NCBI GenBank assembly: GCA_031761405.1
Contig: JASEVX010000007.1
Location: 30,592,859-30,656,858 of the forward strand
From: Serripes groenlandicus
Taxonomy: Eukaryota > Mollusca > Bivalvia > Cardiida > Cardiidae
Length of the DNA: 64,000 nucleotides
Reading direction: 5' to 3'
Shown here: positions 1 through 9,935 of the stretch, in pieces
Position numbering within the stretch: the stretch's first letter is position 1
Layout of the letters: the number at the start of each line of letters is the position of its first letter
Made by a program: the position numbers and the translations under genes
Notes under the pieces: model-generated
The model's database searches: none
The model's input: only the letters and a program-made list of their open reading frames with translations
What the model was told of the DNA's origin: nothing

Positions 1-16
1 AGTCTGCTTTAGCGGT

Positions 17-224
17 AACCATTTCCCACATACAACAATTCTGCAGCAGACTACTTTGAAAACATAGTGACAAAAAAAACTGAAAAACCTCCATAACACC
101 AGCTAGCTTAATTGTTAAATAAAGTTGAAAACATTGTGGCCAAAGAAGAAATTGCTCATGATGTTTTCAAAAGTCGTCTGCTGCTATTGCATTAAAATAT
201 GTCTGCAGGTGGGAAAAAGGTTAA
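17..224. mobile_element. Family B TTAA-MITE, partly degraded
   Basis: The left end is TAACCATTTCCCACATACAA and the right end GGGAAAAAGGTTAA. The paired inner blocks TTCTGCAGCAGAC and GTCGTCTGCTGC are both present; the central GAAATTGC palindrome is shortened. The 225-489 interval that follows holds only eroded pieces of similar arms (e.g. 412-480). Confidence 0.7.
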
Positions 225-489
225 ACATATCTAAGGGAAACTCAGTATGGTTTTCATGCCAAGTTGCCAAGTTTCAGAATTTCCTTCTTTTTCAACAATG
301 TTTTACAAGATCAGTGAATACTTGCCACTTTGATAACTTTGAATGTTGTTTACTTTGAAAACATCTGAGTAAAGATTTGCATCTTCTTGAAAACTGGAAG
401 TTTGGTGTAAAACATACGAGTTGAAAACATTGTTGGAGAAGAAGAAATAACTACTATTTTGAGTGAATTCTCCCTTTTCCCAAAATGCT

Positions 490-719
490 TTAACCCTTTC
501 CCTCATATAAACGCTTTCCAACGCCTCTGCAGCAGACGGCTTTTTGAAAACATAGTGACAAAAGAAGAAATTGCACAGAACGTGCAATTTCTCCTTTTGC
601 CACAATGTTTTCCACTTTTTGTCGTAGGTTATCCATTCAATTATGGAGATTTTCTATGTTTTGACAAATTACGTTCAAAGTCGTCTGCTGCAGAATTGTT
701 GTATGAGGGAAAGGGTTAA
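490..719 (+). mobile_element. Family A TTAA-MITE, complete (230 bp)
   Basis: Perfect TTAA at both ends, 9-bp CCCTTTCCC/GGGAAAGGG termini, CTGCAGCAGACG/CGTCTGCTGCAG inner repeat, and a core palindrome GAAATTGCACAGAACGTGCA. A good reference copy for the family. TTAA plus CCCT-type ends match the known signature of piggyBac-superfamily elements; no transposase is encoded. Confidence 0.9.
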
Positions 720-892
720 AAGTTGTAGAATATCATCTGCAACAGTGAAGGGAATAAACAAAGCAATACCACAAATGTTTTCTAGATAAGTGTTATTTGA
801 AATAATACTTGATTACTTGTATATCTCTGTACAAATTACATTAAATGTAATCAAGTATGTAAGGAATGTACGGATTCACCATCCTTTCTTGT

Positions 893-1075
893 CATTGACG
901 CATCTGCAGCAAACAACTTTTCAGAACGTTGTGGTAAAAGGAGAAAATAATTGCTGATGAAAAGCAATTTATCCTTTAGCCATAACGTTTTCAATTTTCT
1001 TTTAAATAATAACACTTTAATTTTTAGAAACTTTTTATATTTTTGGGGAGATGTTGCAAGTTGTCAGCGCTGGCG
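893..1075. mobile_element. Family C-like TTAA-MITE fragment
   Basis: It contains GACGCATCTGCAGCAAACAA and a diverged GAAAATAATTGCTGATGAAAAGC core. Both outer ends are lost. Confidence 0.5.
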
Positions 1076-1107
1076 GCCTACAGGTATGCTATGTCAGGTA
1101 AAGGATC

Positions 1108-1306
1108 AATCCTTTCACACATACAACAAATCGGCAGCAGACGACTTTAAAAATGTCTATTCAAATATATAGAAAAAATCTTTATAAATGAAAGAAAAAT
1201 TATTGAATAAAGATGAAAACATTGAGGCAAAAGGTGAATTTGCTAAATTTCTCATATTTTCAAAATTCGTCTGCTGTAAAGGCGTCCGTATGTGGGAAAG
1301 GGTTAA
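1108..1306. mobile_element. Family B TTAA-MITE
   Basis: Left end AATCCTTTCACACATACAAC (TTAA mutated), right end GTGGGAAAGGGTTAA intact. The core palindrome is eroded. Confidence 0.75.
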
Positions 1307-1699
1307 ATATAATTTGAAACCATTTTCCACCAATGACAATACAGTATATTCTTTGAATCATTTATCCTTCCATTGATTTTCACCACATATTAGTCTTTCA
1401 AGTACAGCGTAATATGAGACAATAATTGAATTCTAGATAGATCCAAAGTCAATTGCCCTGGAATTGTGTTTGGTTTTTAAACTCAAAACATCTGGATTGG
1501 ACTGTATTATATATTCAATTTATATATATATGTCATTTAATCCATATACAGTATTAACCCTTTTCTATATGATGAATCTTCAACAGATGACTTAAAGTAA
1601 GGGCTTAAACAAAGTAAGAAATTCTGTCTGACTTATAAAACACATGAATTATTAAACAATTTTTATGGCACTTCCACCTCTCCATGTTTCACCTTCCCC
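1307..1699. other. AT-rich stretch without recognisable gene
   Basis: A short run of TATATA near 1520-1530 and an isolated TTAACCCTTTTC at about 1555 are the only marks. I see no coding signal. Confidence 0.5.
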
Positions 1700-2126
1700 C
1701 ACAGGGAATCATCCTGATGCTTCCGAAGCAGATACCTTTTAAAAACTGTGACAAAAGGAGAAATTGCTCATAAAGAGTTGCCTTTGAGTCTCAATGTTTT
1801 CAAATCTATTCCGATTTTCTATAGTGAAGTTGTCTACTTCAGCAGATTGGTTGTATGATCGAGCTTTTGAAACATTATGAGAAAAAATAAATTGTTCATT
1901 CCCCTCTATATTTTGCCTAGATGTTTTGAAAGTCGTCTGCTGCAGATTTATTGTATGTGGGAAAGGGTAAAAAGTAAGTACAATAATTGAATAAAGTTGA
2001 AATCATGGTGACAATAGGAGAAATTGCTTGTTTTGAGCAATATCTTTTTCTGTCGACAAGTTTTCAAAAGTCGTCATCTACTGCAGAGGCGTCAGAAAGC
2101 GTCTATATGTGGTAAAGGGTTAAACA
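1700..2126. mobile_element. Cluster of broken TTAA-MITE copies
   Basis: Three pieces lie head to tail: 1700-1862 (both inner arms, core GAAATTGCTCATAAAGAG), 1911-1972 (a right arm ending GTGGGAAAGGGT) and 1985-2126 (a left-truncated copy ending GTGGTAAAGGGTTAA). Confidence 0.65.
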
Positions 2127-2239
2127 TGCAAAATGAGAGTATTGGTTGAACAACAGATGGCATACTCTAAGTAGGAAAGCATTTATGAGATGCCATCATA
2201 CTAAACATGCAAGGTCATTGTATATATTTACTATGAACT

Positions 2240-2471
2240 CTTTCCTCCCCCAAAATAACAGAATGCTTTCTGACGCCTCTGCAGCAGATGGCTTTTTGAA
2301 AACATAGTGACAAAAGAAGAAACTGCGCAAAACAACCAATTTCTCCTTTTGCCACAATGTTTTCCACTTTTAGTCATAGGTTATCCGTTCAATTATAGAG
2401 ATTTTCCTTTTTTTGACAAAATATGTTCAAAGTTGTCTGCTGCAGAATTGTCGTATGAGGGAAAGGGTTAA
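2240..2471 (+). mobile_element. Family A TTAA-MITE, left end damaged
   Basis: The left terminus reads CTCTTTCCTCCCCC and is diverged. The rest is close to consensus, ending ATGAGGGAAAGGGTTAA. Confidence 0.8.
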
Positions 2472-2609
2472 TCGGCAGGATCTTTTTTGAAAAGATTGTG
2501 TCAGCTGAAGAAGACATTGATTGTAACAAGAAATTACTTTTTATATTGCAAAAATGTTTTCAACTCTAATTGATTTCAAAAATCTTACTGTAATTAGGCT
2601 TCCCCAATA

Positions 2610-2750
2610 AACTATCCCCAGAGCTCTAGATAAGGGGCATTTTTCATGTTCTAAAATCCCCTTATCTCAGAGAGATGATTCTTTTGAGTACCCACAACAT
2701 AGGATTTTGTTGAGTAATAAGAGAATATTGTGGGGAAAAGAAGACTGCTA
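2610..2750 (+). repeat. Family 3 palindromic MITE (CTCAAAAGAATCGTCTCA type), partial
   Basis: It contains AGATAAGGGGCATTTTTCAT, a half palindrome GATTCTTTTGAGTACCCACA and AATATTGTGGGGAAAAG. The left half of the central palindrome is deleted compared with the copy at 3840-4030. Confidence 0.65.
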
Positions 2751-2892
2751 CAGATTTGCTGTACATGGAAGAGGGTTAAACATTCTACCATGTTGAACAA
2801 CTATGTCATAAAAGTTAGTGTCTATTGACATCATTTATTCATCTACTAACATTTCTCAATTTTGGAAAATTGGAAGACAAATCTTTTACATG

Positions 2893-3125
2893 CTTAACCC
2901 CCTTTACCTCATACAACAATTCTGCAGCAGACAACTTTGAACATATTTTGTCAAAAAAAGGAAAATCTCTATAATTGAACGGATAACCTATGAATAAAAG
3001 TGGAAAACATTGTGGCAAAAGGAGAAATTGCTTGTTTTGAGCAATTTCTTCTTTTGTCACTATGTTTTCAAAAAGCCGTCTGCTGCAGAGGCGTCAGAAA
3101 GCGTCTATATGAGGGAAAGAGTTAA
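2893..3125 (-). mobile_element. Family A TTAA-MITE, complete (233 bp)
   Basis: Both TTAA ends are present. The central palindrome GAGAAATTGCTTGTTTTGAG and its continuation are intact. Confidence 0.85.
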
Positions 3126-3204
3126 AAACATTCTAGGAACAGGATAAATTGTTTATTTTGAGCATTTTTTTCTTTTTCAATTGTTTACAAAAAAAACTAG
3201 AACT

Positions 3205-3750
3205 ATCACTGAAGATGATAAATACCCCCAAAACAGCACCTTGACTCAAAATATGGCTTCCGACAGACCAACAAAATACACCGCACTTCCTCTCAATGTG
3301 TTGTATCATCCTATGAAGTTTTATTAAATTCCAACAATTTGTTTTAAAGTTATGCTCTGGACAAGACTCTACGAATAAGAAAAAGTAACAAAGGGCAATA
3401 ACTCTGTAATTATGTGAATTAGAGTTATGGTTCTTGTACACTGCACTTCCTCTGATTATGCTCTACCATTGTATGCAGTTTTATTAGATTCCATCTGTTA
3501 GTTATTAAGTAATTCTCCGGACAAGAAAAAGTAACAAAGGGCAATAACTCTGTATTTAGATTAAATAGAGTTATGGTTCCTGTACACCGCACTTCCTCTC
3601 AATGTGTTGTATCATCCTATGAAGTTTCGTTCAAATCCTATGTTGCATTGTTAAGATATGGTCCGGACAAAATATGGCTTCCGACCGACCGACCGACCGA
3701 CACAGTGACTCCTATATACCCCCCCAAAACTTTGTTTTTTGGGGGTATAA
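3205..3750. mobile_element. Tandem-core element with GACC microsatellite and terminal hairpin (Helentron/pearl-like)
   Basis: About 2.5 core repeats of 147-158 bp start at 3279, 3437 and 3584 (each beginning ACAC-GCACTTCCTCT). The third runs into CCGACCGACCGACCGACC (about 3682-3700) and then a hairpin at 3715-3748 (TATACCCCCC ... GGGGGTATA). Core repeats plus tetranucleotide plus 3' hairpin match what is known of bivalve 'pearl' elements, regarded as non-autonomous Helentrons. The class assignment is from memory of that layout, not from sequence comparison. Confidence 0.6.
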
Positions 3751-3839
3751 CAAATGTCATCTGTATCAGGAAAACAATTCAATTGGGCCATATCATGGCA
3801 AACCAGAGTCAATGGTGGTTTGTTTGTTTTTATTATGCA

Positions 3840-4030
3840 GAGGACTAAATACGAAGGATTTAACAGGTCTTTTCCACGCAATATTTCTCTTATTACTCGA
3901 CCAAATCCTATGTTGTGGGTACTCAAAACAATCGTCTCACTATGAAGATTCTGTTGAGTGCCAACAACATAGGGTTTGAATGTCAAAAAAAGGATTTTAG
4001 AACATGAAAAATGCCCCTTATCTGAAGCTT
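3840..4030 (-). repeat. Family 3 palindromic MITE, near complete
   Basis: A long palindrome is centred near 3940: CCTATGTTGTGGGTACTCAA on the left and TTGAGTGCCAACAACATAGG on the right. Outer parts are CTCTTATTACTCG and AAAATGCCCCTTATCT. About 190 bp. Confidence 0.7.
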
Positions 4031-4188
4031 TGATTATTGGTTTGTGCCATTTTCAACAGCATTTTAGTTATATATCACAGTACAAACTCACTTAAAGGCT
4101 AGGAAATGAGCAATTGGGCTTCACCAATCAGTACAACAGAGAGTTGAAAAGAAATGTGGGCAAAGATACTCATATTACTTGTATTAAT

Positions 4189-4312
4189 TAATCTTTTCGC
4201 TCATACAACAAATCAGCGGCAGATATTTTGGCAAAACTATGAATTATGAGAGCAGAATTCAATTGGCTACAAAGGAGGCAAAATTTGTCTGTATTAATAA
4301 GGAAAGGGTTAA
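4189..4312. mobile_element. TTAA-MITE remnant
   Basis: Left end TTAATCTTTTCGCTCATACA and right end GGAAAGGGTTAA remain; the interior is reduced to about 90 bp. Confidence 0.55.
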
Positions 4313-4690
4313 TTAGCAAACATTTCTTGCATGTAATGCAGACTGCAAAGCAAAACGGCAAAGAAACTCTTGCTCTTCGACCTCATGGATGTTCAGAATT
4401 TCCATGATTTGGATGTGAAATAAGAGCTCTCAGGGGAGAACAGCACTATCAGCTTTATTATATTATAATGCATCTACAGAAGGCAGATATATTTTTTTCA
4501 ATTCTATTCACTAAATTGTACTTTTATTTATCAAGAGTGTCCATTTTTATGTTTCAAAAGTAACATATTTATTGCATGTTTATTAGCCTTCAAGGAAAGG
4601 ATTCATTTTGTCCAGGCTGCAATCACAAACAATGATGAGGACACTCACAGTTCACAACAAGGCAACAGTATTATAGCTCTCCCCAGCTCA
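4313..4690. other. Non-repetitive AT-rich stretch
   Basis: I find no coding frame, RNA gene or repeat in this interval. From 4690 to 4830 a decayed MITE arm (AGCAATTTCTTCTTTTGCCG) is visible. Confidence 0.45.
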
Positions 4691-4838
4691 TTATAAGCAA
4701 TTTCTTCTTTTGCCGCAATGTATCAACTTTATTCAAAAAAAAAATCTTTCATTTATAGAATGGGTTCTTTATATTTTTTGTCAGATGTTTACAAAGTCAG
4801 CTGCAACAGATTTGTTGTATGACTAGAAAATCAGGTTT

Positions 4839-4933
4839 AAAAGTCTGCTCCTTCAAAATGCAAACAGAGTAAAAGTCTGCTCCTTCAAAATGCAAACAGA
4901 GTAAAAGTCTGCTCCTTCCACATGCAAACAGAC
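4839..4933. repeat. 32-bp tandem repeat, three units
   Basis: Units start at 4839, 4871 and 4903 (AAAAGTCTGCTCCTTC then AAATGCAAACAGAGT; the third reads CCACATGCAAACAGACT). Two more units lie at 5152-5206 beyond an inserted MITE. Confidence 0.9.
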
Positions 4934-5155
4934 TAACCCTTTCCCTCATAAAGACGCTTTCTGAAGCCTCTGCCTGCAGCAGACAGCTTTTTGAAAACAT
5001 GGAAACAAAAGAAGAAAGAGCTCAAAACGAGCAATTTCTCCTTTTGATACATGATGTTTTCAACTCTATTCAACTATTGTTCTTTCATTTAAAGCGATTT
5101 TCTGTGCTTTTGCCTAGACTGTCAAAACTGTCTGTTGCAGATTTGTTGTATGTTC
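4932..5155 (+). mobile_element. Family A/B TTAA-MITE inserted in the 32-bp array
   Basis: It starts CTAACCCTTTCCCTCATA and ends near GCAGATTTGTTGTATGTT without the final GGGAAAGGG. It carries a 3-bp expansion CCTGCAGCAG in the inner repeat. Confidence 0.75.
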
Positions 5156-5427
5156 ATTCCACATGCAAACAGATTAAAAGTCTGCTCATTCCACATGCAA
5201 ACAGAAACCCCATTACACTCTTAATGAGTTACCAATATAGCAGGATAGCATGCATCACATGTCATAAAAGTTTTATCATCCAAGGTTATGAGAACTGCCT
5301 CCGTGTTGTAACTATAATAAGAGAAGAACAGCTAGAAGACCAGAGTTGGATTATCCTTTGGGCAGAATTCTGCGCCTTAGGGTCAAACAAAAGAATAACA
5401 AAATAGTAGTGGTTTCTCCCTTTAGCA

Positions 5428-5664
5428 TTAACCCTTTCCCTCATACGACAATTCTACAGCAGATGACTTTGAATGTATTTTGTCAAAACATAGAAAATCT
5501 CCATAATTGAATGGATAACCTATGACAAAAAGTGGAAAACATTGAGGCAAAAGGAGAAATTGCACGTTTTATGCAATTTCTTCTTTTGTCACTATGTTTT
5601 CATAAAGCCGTCAGCTCAGTGCTGCAGAGGCGTCAGTAAGCGTCTATATGAGGGAAAGGGTTAA
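5428..5664 (-). mobile_element. Family A TTAA-MITE, complete (237 bp)
   Basis: Perfect TTAA at both ends; core GAAATTGCACGTTTTATGCA. A small insertion (AGCTCAGTGC) lies within the right inner repeat. Confidence 0.88.
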
Positions 5665-5671
5665 TCTCACA

Positions 5672-5792
5672 TACAGATGCATCAATCTGAAGCCTCTGCA
5701 GCAGACAGCTTTTGAAAACATTATTGCAAAAAGAGAAATTGCTCATAATAAGCTGCAGAATTGTCGTTACGACGTATGAGGGAAAGGGTTAA
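5672..5792 (+). mobile_element. Family A TTAA-MITE with internal deletion
   Basis: The left arm (GCCTCTGCAGCAGACAGC) joins directly to a right arm (AGCTGCAGAATTGTCG), losing one side of the core. The right end GAGGGAAAGGGTTAA is intact. Confidence 0.7.
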
Positions 5793-6002
5793 AATGTGAC
5801 TGTTGATGAAAGCAAAGTATTCTAAAGGGAGACATATATATATCTGATTATATCAGGAAGGGTTATCAAAAGGCCCACAATAATGTGAAACCTGTCCTCA
5901 TAAAATCACATGTTGAAAATGTAAGTACCATCTATATGGAGATAATTCTTAATAAATTATGCATGAGGATCATTTAGAAAACCCTCTCTGTATTTAAGGC
6001 CA

Positions 6003-6204
6003 TTAACCCTTTCCCTCATATAGACACTTTCTGACGCCTCTGCAGCAGACAGCTCTTTGAAAACAAAAGAAGAAATTGCCCAAAAACGTACAATTTCTCC
6101 TTTTGCCACAATGTTTTCCATTCAATTATGGAGATTTTCTATTTTTTGACAAAATATGTTCAAAGTCGTCTGCTGCAGAATTGTTGTACGAGGGAAAGTG
6201 TTAA
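6003..6204 (+). mobile_element. Family A TTAA-MITE (202 bp)
   Basis: TTAA-bounded. The block TAGTCATAGGTTATC of the long arm is deleted. Confidence 0.85.
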
Positions 6205-6728
6205 TCCTTTATTTATAGTAAGGACTTTTCTGTCTTTGAAACACCGCTCAATCCATTTTGATTTCCAAGAAGATTCACAACACAGCACCCTTAGGACATA
6301 TATTACCAGTTCAATCGCAAATAGTGTAAATCTGACCAGCTCACAGTCTGACCTTGAATGATCCACACCCACTTACAGAGTGGACATTCTGCAGAAAAGT
6401 AGGTCCATTAAGCCATCCAACAGCTGTCAGATTTATGCAACAACTGTCACGCCATGCACCAATTATAACACCTTAACTGTTACACATGGGGCAACACCTT
6501 GCCTCTTTTATCACTTAGTTGCATGAAATACTTCCTTTTATGACTTACACTGCTTCATTTCTGTCACTGACTATTCCATCTGTGAGTTTGAATAATACAT
6601 TCAATTTTACAACAATTTTTTAAAGTCATACTAAATTATTGCTTCTGAAATATGGAAGTTAATTTGAGTCTATAACCACTTGACATAATTTATCTATGAT
6701 AGATATTCAGTCATATCACGGCGGCCAG
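6205..6728. other. Stretch without recognisable feature
   Basis: Short ORFs on both strands show no domain. A SINE 3' fragment (CAGTCATATCACGGCGGCCA) sits at 6709-6730 and a family 3 half-palindrome at 6729-6788. Confidence 0.45.
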
Positions 6729-6788
6729 GGTATTCAAAGGAATCAGTGAGACGATTCTTTTGAGAATCCACATCGTAGGGTTTGCTTT

Positions 6789-6863
6789 AACCCTTTCCCT
6801 CATATAGATGCTTTCTGACGCCTCTTCGCCGACGGCTTTTTGAAAACAATTAGTGACAAAAGA
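6789..6863 (+). mobile_element. Left part of a family A TTAA-MITE interrupted by a SINE
   Basis: TTTAACCCTTTCCCTCATAT up to AGTGACAAAAGA. The sequence resumes after the SINE at 7140 (TAGTAACAAAAGAAG). Confidence 0.75.
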
Positions 6864-7139
6864 TTGATTGATTGATTGGGGTTTAACGCCGGTTTTAACT
6901 ATTTCTCAGTCATATCACGGCGGCCAGTTCACCTACTCATGTCTTTCCTGGTTTTCACACACCAGTACTCCACACAACAATCTTCCCAAGCAACTGGCTG
7001 CTTTTCCACATAGACTTAGCCCATTGGTGGAAGACGAATGACGCATTTCGCAATGACTTTTGTCAAACGTCGGAAAGAAAGTCACAACCCCTGGATTAGA
7101 CAGCCCGCGTCGTTACCGACTGAGCTACCGGGACTCGAC
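6864..7139 (-). mobile_element. tRNA-derived SINE, flanked by a 13-bp target duplication
   Basis: Read on the minus strand it begins with a tRNA-like head (CCCGGTAGCTCAGTCGGTAA, an A-box), has a central domain containing TTGCTTGGGAAGATTGTTG, and ends TTAAACCCC followed by (AATC)n. The 13-bp flanks TAGTGACAAAAGA and TAGTAACAAAAGA differ at one base. The B-box region, present in the relative at 35715-35970, is deleted. Molluscan V-type SINEs such as RUDI have this kind of layout; that family name is a suggestion only. Confidence 0.8.
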
Positions 7140-7427
7140 TAGTAACAAAAGAAGAAATAGCTCAAAACAAGCAATTTCAATTTAGCAAAAGCAGAAATTG
7201 CTCATAATGAGCAATTTATTTTCTATTAACCCTTTCCCTCATATAGACGCTTTCTGACGCCTCTGCAGCAGACGGCTATTTGAAAACATAGTGACAAAAG
7301 AAGAAATTGCACAAAACGTGCAATTTCTCCTTTTGCCACAATGTTCTCCTCTTTTAGTCATAGGTTATCCATTCAATTATAGAAATTTTCGTCTGCTGAA
7401 GAATTGTCGTATGAGGGAAAGAGTTAA
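6908..7427 (+). repeat. Left arm of a 1.14-kb inverted duplication
   Basis: The whole composite (SINE + MITE remnant + family A MITE) is repeated in inverted orientation at 7503-8049. Position sums stay near 14,957 from 6908/8049 to 7226/7731; the inner end shifts by about 26 bp because the left arm lost part of the MITE long arm. Confidence 0.9.
7226..7427 (+). mobile_element. Family A TTAA-MITE in the left arm
   Basis: TTAA at both ends; 202 bp because the segment between GAAATTTTC and GTCTGCTG is deleted. Confidence 0.85.
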
Positions 7428-7502
7428 TAATTAATAAGAGAGAAATTGTGGAAGAAGGAGCTGAATGATAACCCCTCCTTATCTGGACCTCTGAACAGTA
7501 CC

Positions 7503-7731
7503 TTAACCCTTTCCCTCATACGACAATTCTGCAGCAGACGACTTTGAACATATTTTGTTAAAACATAGCAAATCTCTTTAATTGAACGGATAACCTACGA
7601 CTAAAAGTAGAAAACATTGTGGCAAAAGGAGAAATTGCACCATTGTGCAATTTCTTCTTTTGTCACTATGTTTTCAAATAGCCGTCTGCTGCAGAGGCGT
7701 CAGAAAGCGTCTATATGAGGGAAAGGGTTAA
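7503..7731 (-). mobile_element. Family A TTAA-MITE in the right arm, complete (229 bp)
   Basis: TTAA at both ends. It retains the long-arm segment missing from its mirror copy, so that deletion followed the inverted duplication. Confidence 0.88.
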
Positions 7732-7818
7732 TAGAAAATAAATTGCTCATCATGAGCAATTTCTGCTTTTGCTAAATTGAAATTGCTTGTTTTGAGCTAT
7801 TTCTTCTTTTGTCACTAG

Positions 7819-8049
7819 TCGAGTCCCGGTAGCTCAGTCGGTAACGACGCGGGCTGTCTAATCCAGGGGTTGTGACTTTCTTTCCGACGTTTGACAAAAG
7901 TCATTGCGAAATGCGTCATTCGTCTTCCACCAATGGGCTAAGTCTATGTGGAAAAGCAGCCAGTTGCTTGGGAAGATTGTTGTGTGGAGTACTGGTGTGT
8001 GAAAACCAGGAAAGACATGAGTAGGTGAACTGGCCGCCGTGATATGACT
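7819..8049 (+). mobile_element. tRNA-derived SINE copy in the right arm, 3' end missing
   Basis: It begins TCGAGTCCCGGTAGCTCAGT (A-box), shares the B-box deletion of its mirror copy, and is cut at CGTGATATGACT where the inverted duplication ends. Confidence 0.8.
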
Positions 8050-8322
8050 TTCCATATATGTTTGAATACAGTGCATGTAAGTGTTTTCAAGGTCATCTGC
8101 TGCAGATTTGTTGTGAGGGTAAAATGAAGTACAAAAGCATGGACACATGTCAAGTGCACTCATGTAGAGTCACCATACATGTAACAATCGAGTCTAATGG
8201 GATAATTGACCTTTCACAATTAATGAGCTGATAAAAAGGCTAATCAAATTAGCCATTCTTTAATATTAATTTCCTTATTATGAAAAGAAACTATTTAAAT
8301 GTCCTTATCACCAAAACTCTTG

Positions 8323-8528
8323 ATAACCTTTTCCCACATGTATACAATAAATCTGCAGCAGACGACTTTGAAACTTAGTCTGAAGTCCAAAATATAGAAA
8401 ATCTCTTTGAATGATAGCATTATTATTGAATAGAGTTGAAGTCATTGTGGTAAACGGAGAAATTGCTCATTTCAAAAGTCTTCTGCTGCAGAGGCGTCAG
8501 AAAGCGTCTATATGTGGGAAAGAATTAA
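8323..8528 (-). mobile_element. Family B TTAA-MITE
   Basis: Left end ATAACCTTTTCCCACATG, right end GTGGGAAAGAATTAA. The core is shortened to GAGAAATTGCTCATTTC. Confidence 0.75.
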
Positions 8529-8963
8529 CATATTTCATGTACTTAAGTAACACTCACCCACTTGCAAACGAATTTTGAGGCATCTGCAACAGACGTCTTT
8601 TGACAAAGGGAGAATTTACTCATGCAACCAACACATGATCATGTGACAAATATTATCTTTAACCAATTTTAGGGAAGAAGAAATTAAACGTTTAGTCATT
8701 TCACCCCTTTCTGATGCCACCTGGCAGCCATTTTTTGCATCAATCAACAGGGCTTGAACAGTTCATGTAGAGGTTCACATCAGCAACATCTCTGCCAAAT
8801 GACCTTGAAATCAGACAAGCAGATTCAGGTGAAGAATGTGTCATTATATCCCTGATGCCACAACGCAACAACGCTGTAGCTAGAATTTAATTTCAGTTAT
8901 TTTAAAGAGGAGCAATGGAAATTTCTATTGAAATTGTAAAATGGTTGAAATAGGCGCAGTGGT
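8529..8963. other. Stretch without recognisable feature
   Basis: A single decayed MITE arm (GCATCTGCAACAGACG) is at about 8580. Nothing else is interpretable. Confidence 0.4.
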
Positions 8964-9192
8964 TTAACCCTTTCCCTCATATAGACGCTTTCTGACGCCT
9001 CTGCAGCAGACAGCTTTTTGAAAACAAAGTGACAAACGAAGAAATTGCACAAAACGTGCAATTTCTCCTTTTGCCACTATGTTTTCCACTTTTTTGTCAT
9101 AGGTTATCCATTCAATTATGGAGATTTTCTACGTTTTGACAAAATACTTTCAGTCGTCTGCTGCAGAATTGTCGTATGGGGGAAAGGGTTAA
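8964..9192 (+). mobile_element. Family A TTAA-MITE, complete (229 bp)
   Basis: TTAA-bounded with the core GAAATTGCACAAAACGTGCA intact. It is followed without a gap by a second, left-truncated copy. Confidence 0.9.
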
Positions 9193-9345
9193 AGGACAGC
9201 TTTTTGAAAAACATAGTGACAAAAGAAGAAATTGCACAAAACGTGCAATTTCTCCTTTTGCCACAATGTTTTCCACTTTTAGTCATAGGACAAAATACGT
9301 TCAAAGTCGTCTGCTGCAGAATTGTCGTATGAGGGAAAGGGTTAA
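9193..9345 (+). mobile_element. Left-truncated family A TTAA-MITE, tandem with the preceding copy
   Basis: It starts at AGGACAGCTTTTTG directly after the TTAA of the previous copy and ends GAGGGAAAGGGTTAA. Near-identity to its neighbour suggests a local duplication. Confidence 0.8.
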
Positions 9346-9587
9346 TAAAGAAGGACAACCAAACACTTGTGCTCAGGTGAGCTAATGATTGGATCAAATG
9401 TGTGAGAAAAAGGTGATATTAGACTTGAGAGCCCCATACATGTACGTACCATGGCATGCCCAGAGCTGTCGATGGTTTGCACATGTTTTAAAATCGATGT
9501 ATAGCCCTCTAAACCCTGGTATGTTGAGGGTTCTCAAAAGAATCATTCCAATGAGAGGATTGTTTTGAGTATACTCATCATAGTGTG

Positions 9588-9935
9588 CAGGGGCGTAGCT
9601 CCCTGAAGACACTGTGGGCACGTGCCTACACATTTTTTCTCAAAATGCCCCAAAATACAGCTGCGGCGATAGACATCTGCGTAATGTATCGACCAGATCA
9701 GCCTGCGCTGTCCGCTCAGACTGATCCGGCAGACACATTCCGTCTTAGGGGGATAGATGTATAGAGTAGTTATTCCTGAAACAGAAAATCTACAGTAGGC
9801 GAAGAAAAGTGTCTATCCTGGTAGGCATGTGTGGCATGCTTAGGCTGATCCGGGTCGATACTTTACGCATAGTCCACAATGTTGATTTTCTCACGAGATG
9901 GCCTACACATTAATTATTGCAAAGCTATGCCCCTG
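9588..9935. mobile_element. hAT-like MITE with CAGGGGCGTAGC ends (348 bp)
   Basis: Terminal inverted repeats are CAGGGGCGTAGCTCCCTG and, on the other strand, CAGGGGCATAGCTTTGC. Identical GTGTG flanks (9583-9587 and 9936-9940) are the apparent target duplication. CAGGG termini are typical of hAT elements; a 5-bp duplication fits only some hAT lineages. Its interior is occupied by a family 2 MITE. Confidence 0.7.
9660..9905 (+). repeat. Family 2 MITE (GAGCCGTCC/CGGGACGGCTC type) inside the hAT-like MITE
   Basis: It contains CAGATCAGCCTGCGCTGTCC, ACACATTCCGTCTTAGGGG and GATACTTTACGCATAGTCCA, the conserved blocks of this family. The outer termini are eroded. Confidence 0.75.

Larger units (their letters stand above)
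7503..8049 (-). repeat. Right arm of the 1.14-kb inverted duplication
   Basis: It mirrors 6908-7427 and includes the SINE copy with the same B-box deletion. The 75-bp spacer (7428-7502) is a fragment of family 3 MITE containing CTCCTTATCTGGACCTCTG. Confidence 0.9.

Noticed and set aside
3651..3986. Overlapping frames of about 100 codons on both strands
   Set aside because: They span the GACC microsatellite, the terminal hairpin and a family 3 palindrome; no domain, pure repeat sequence.
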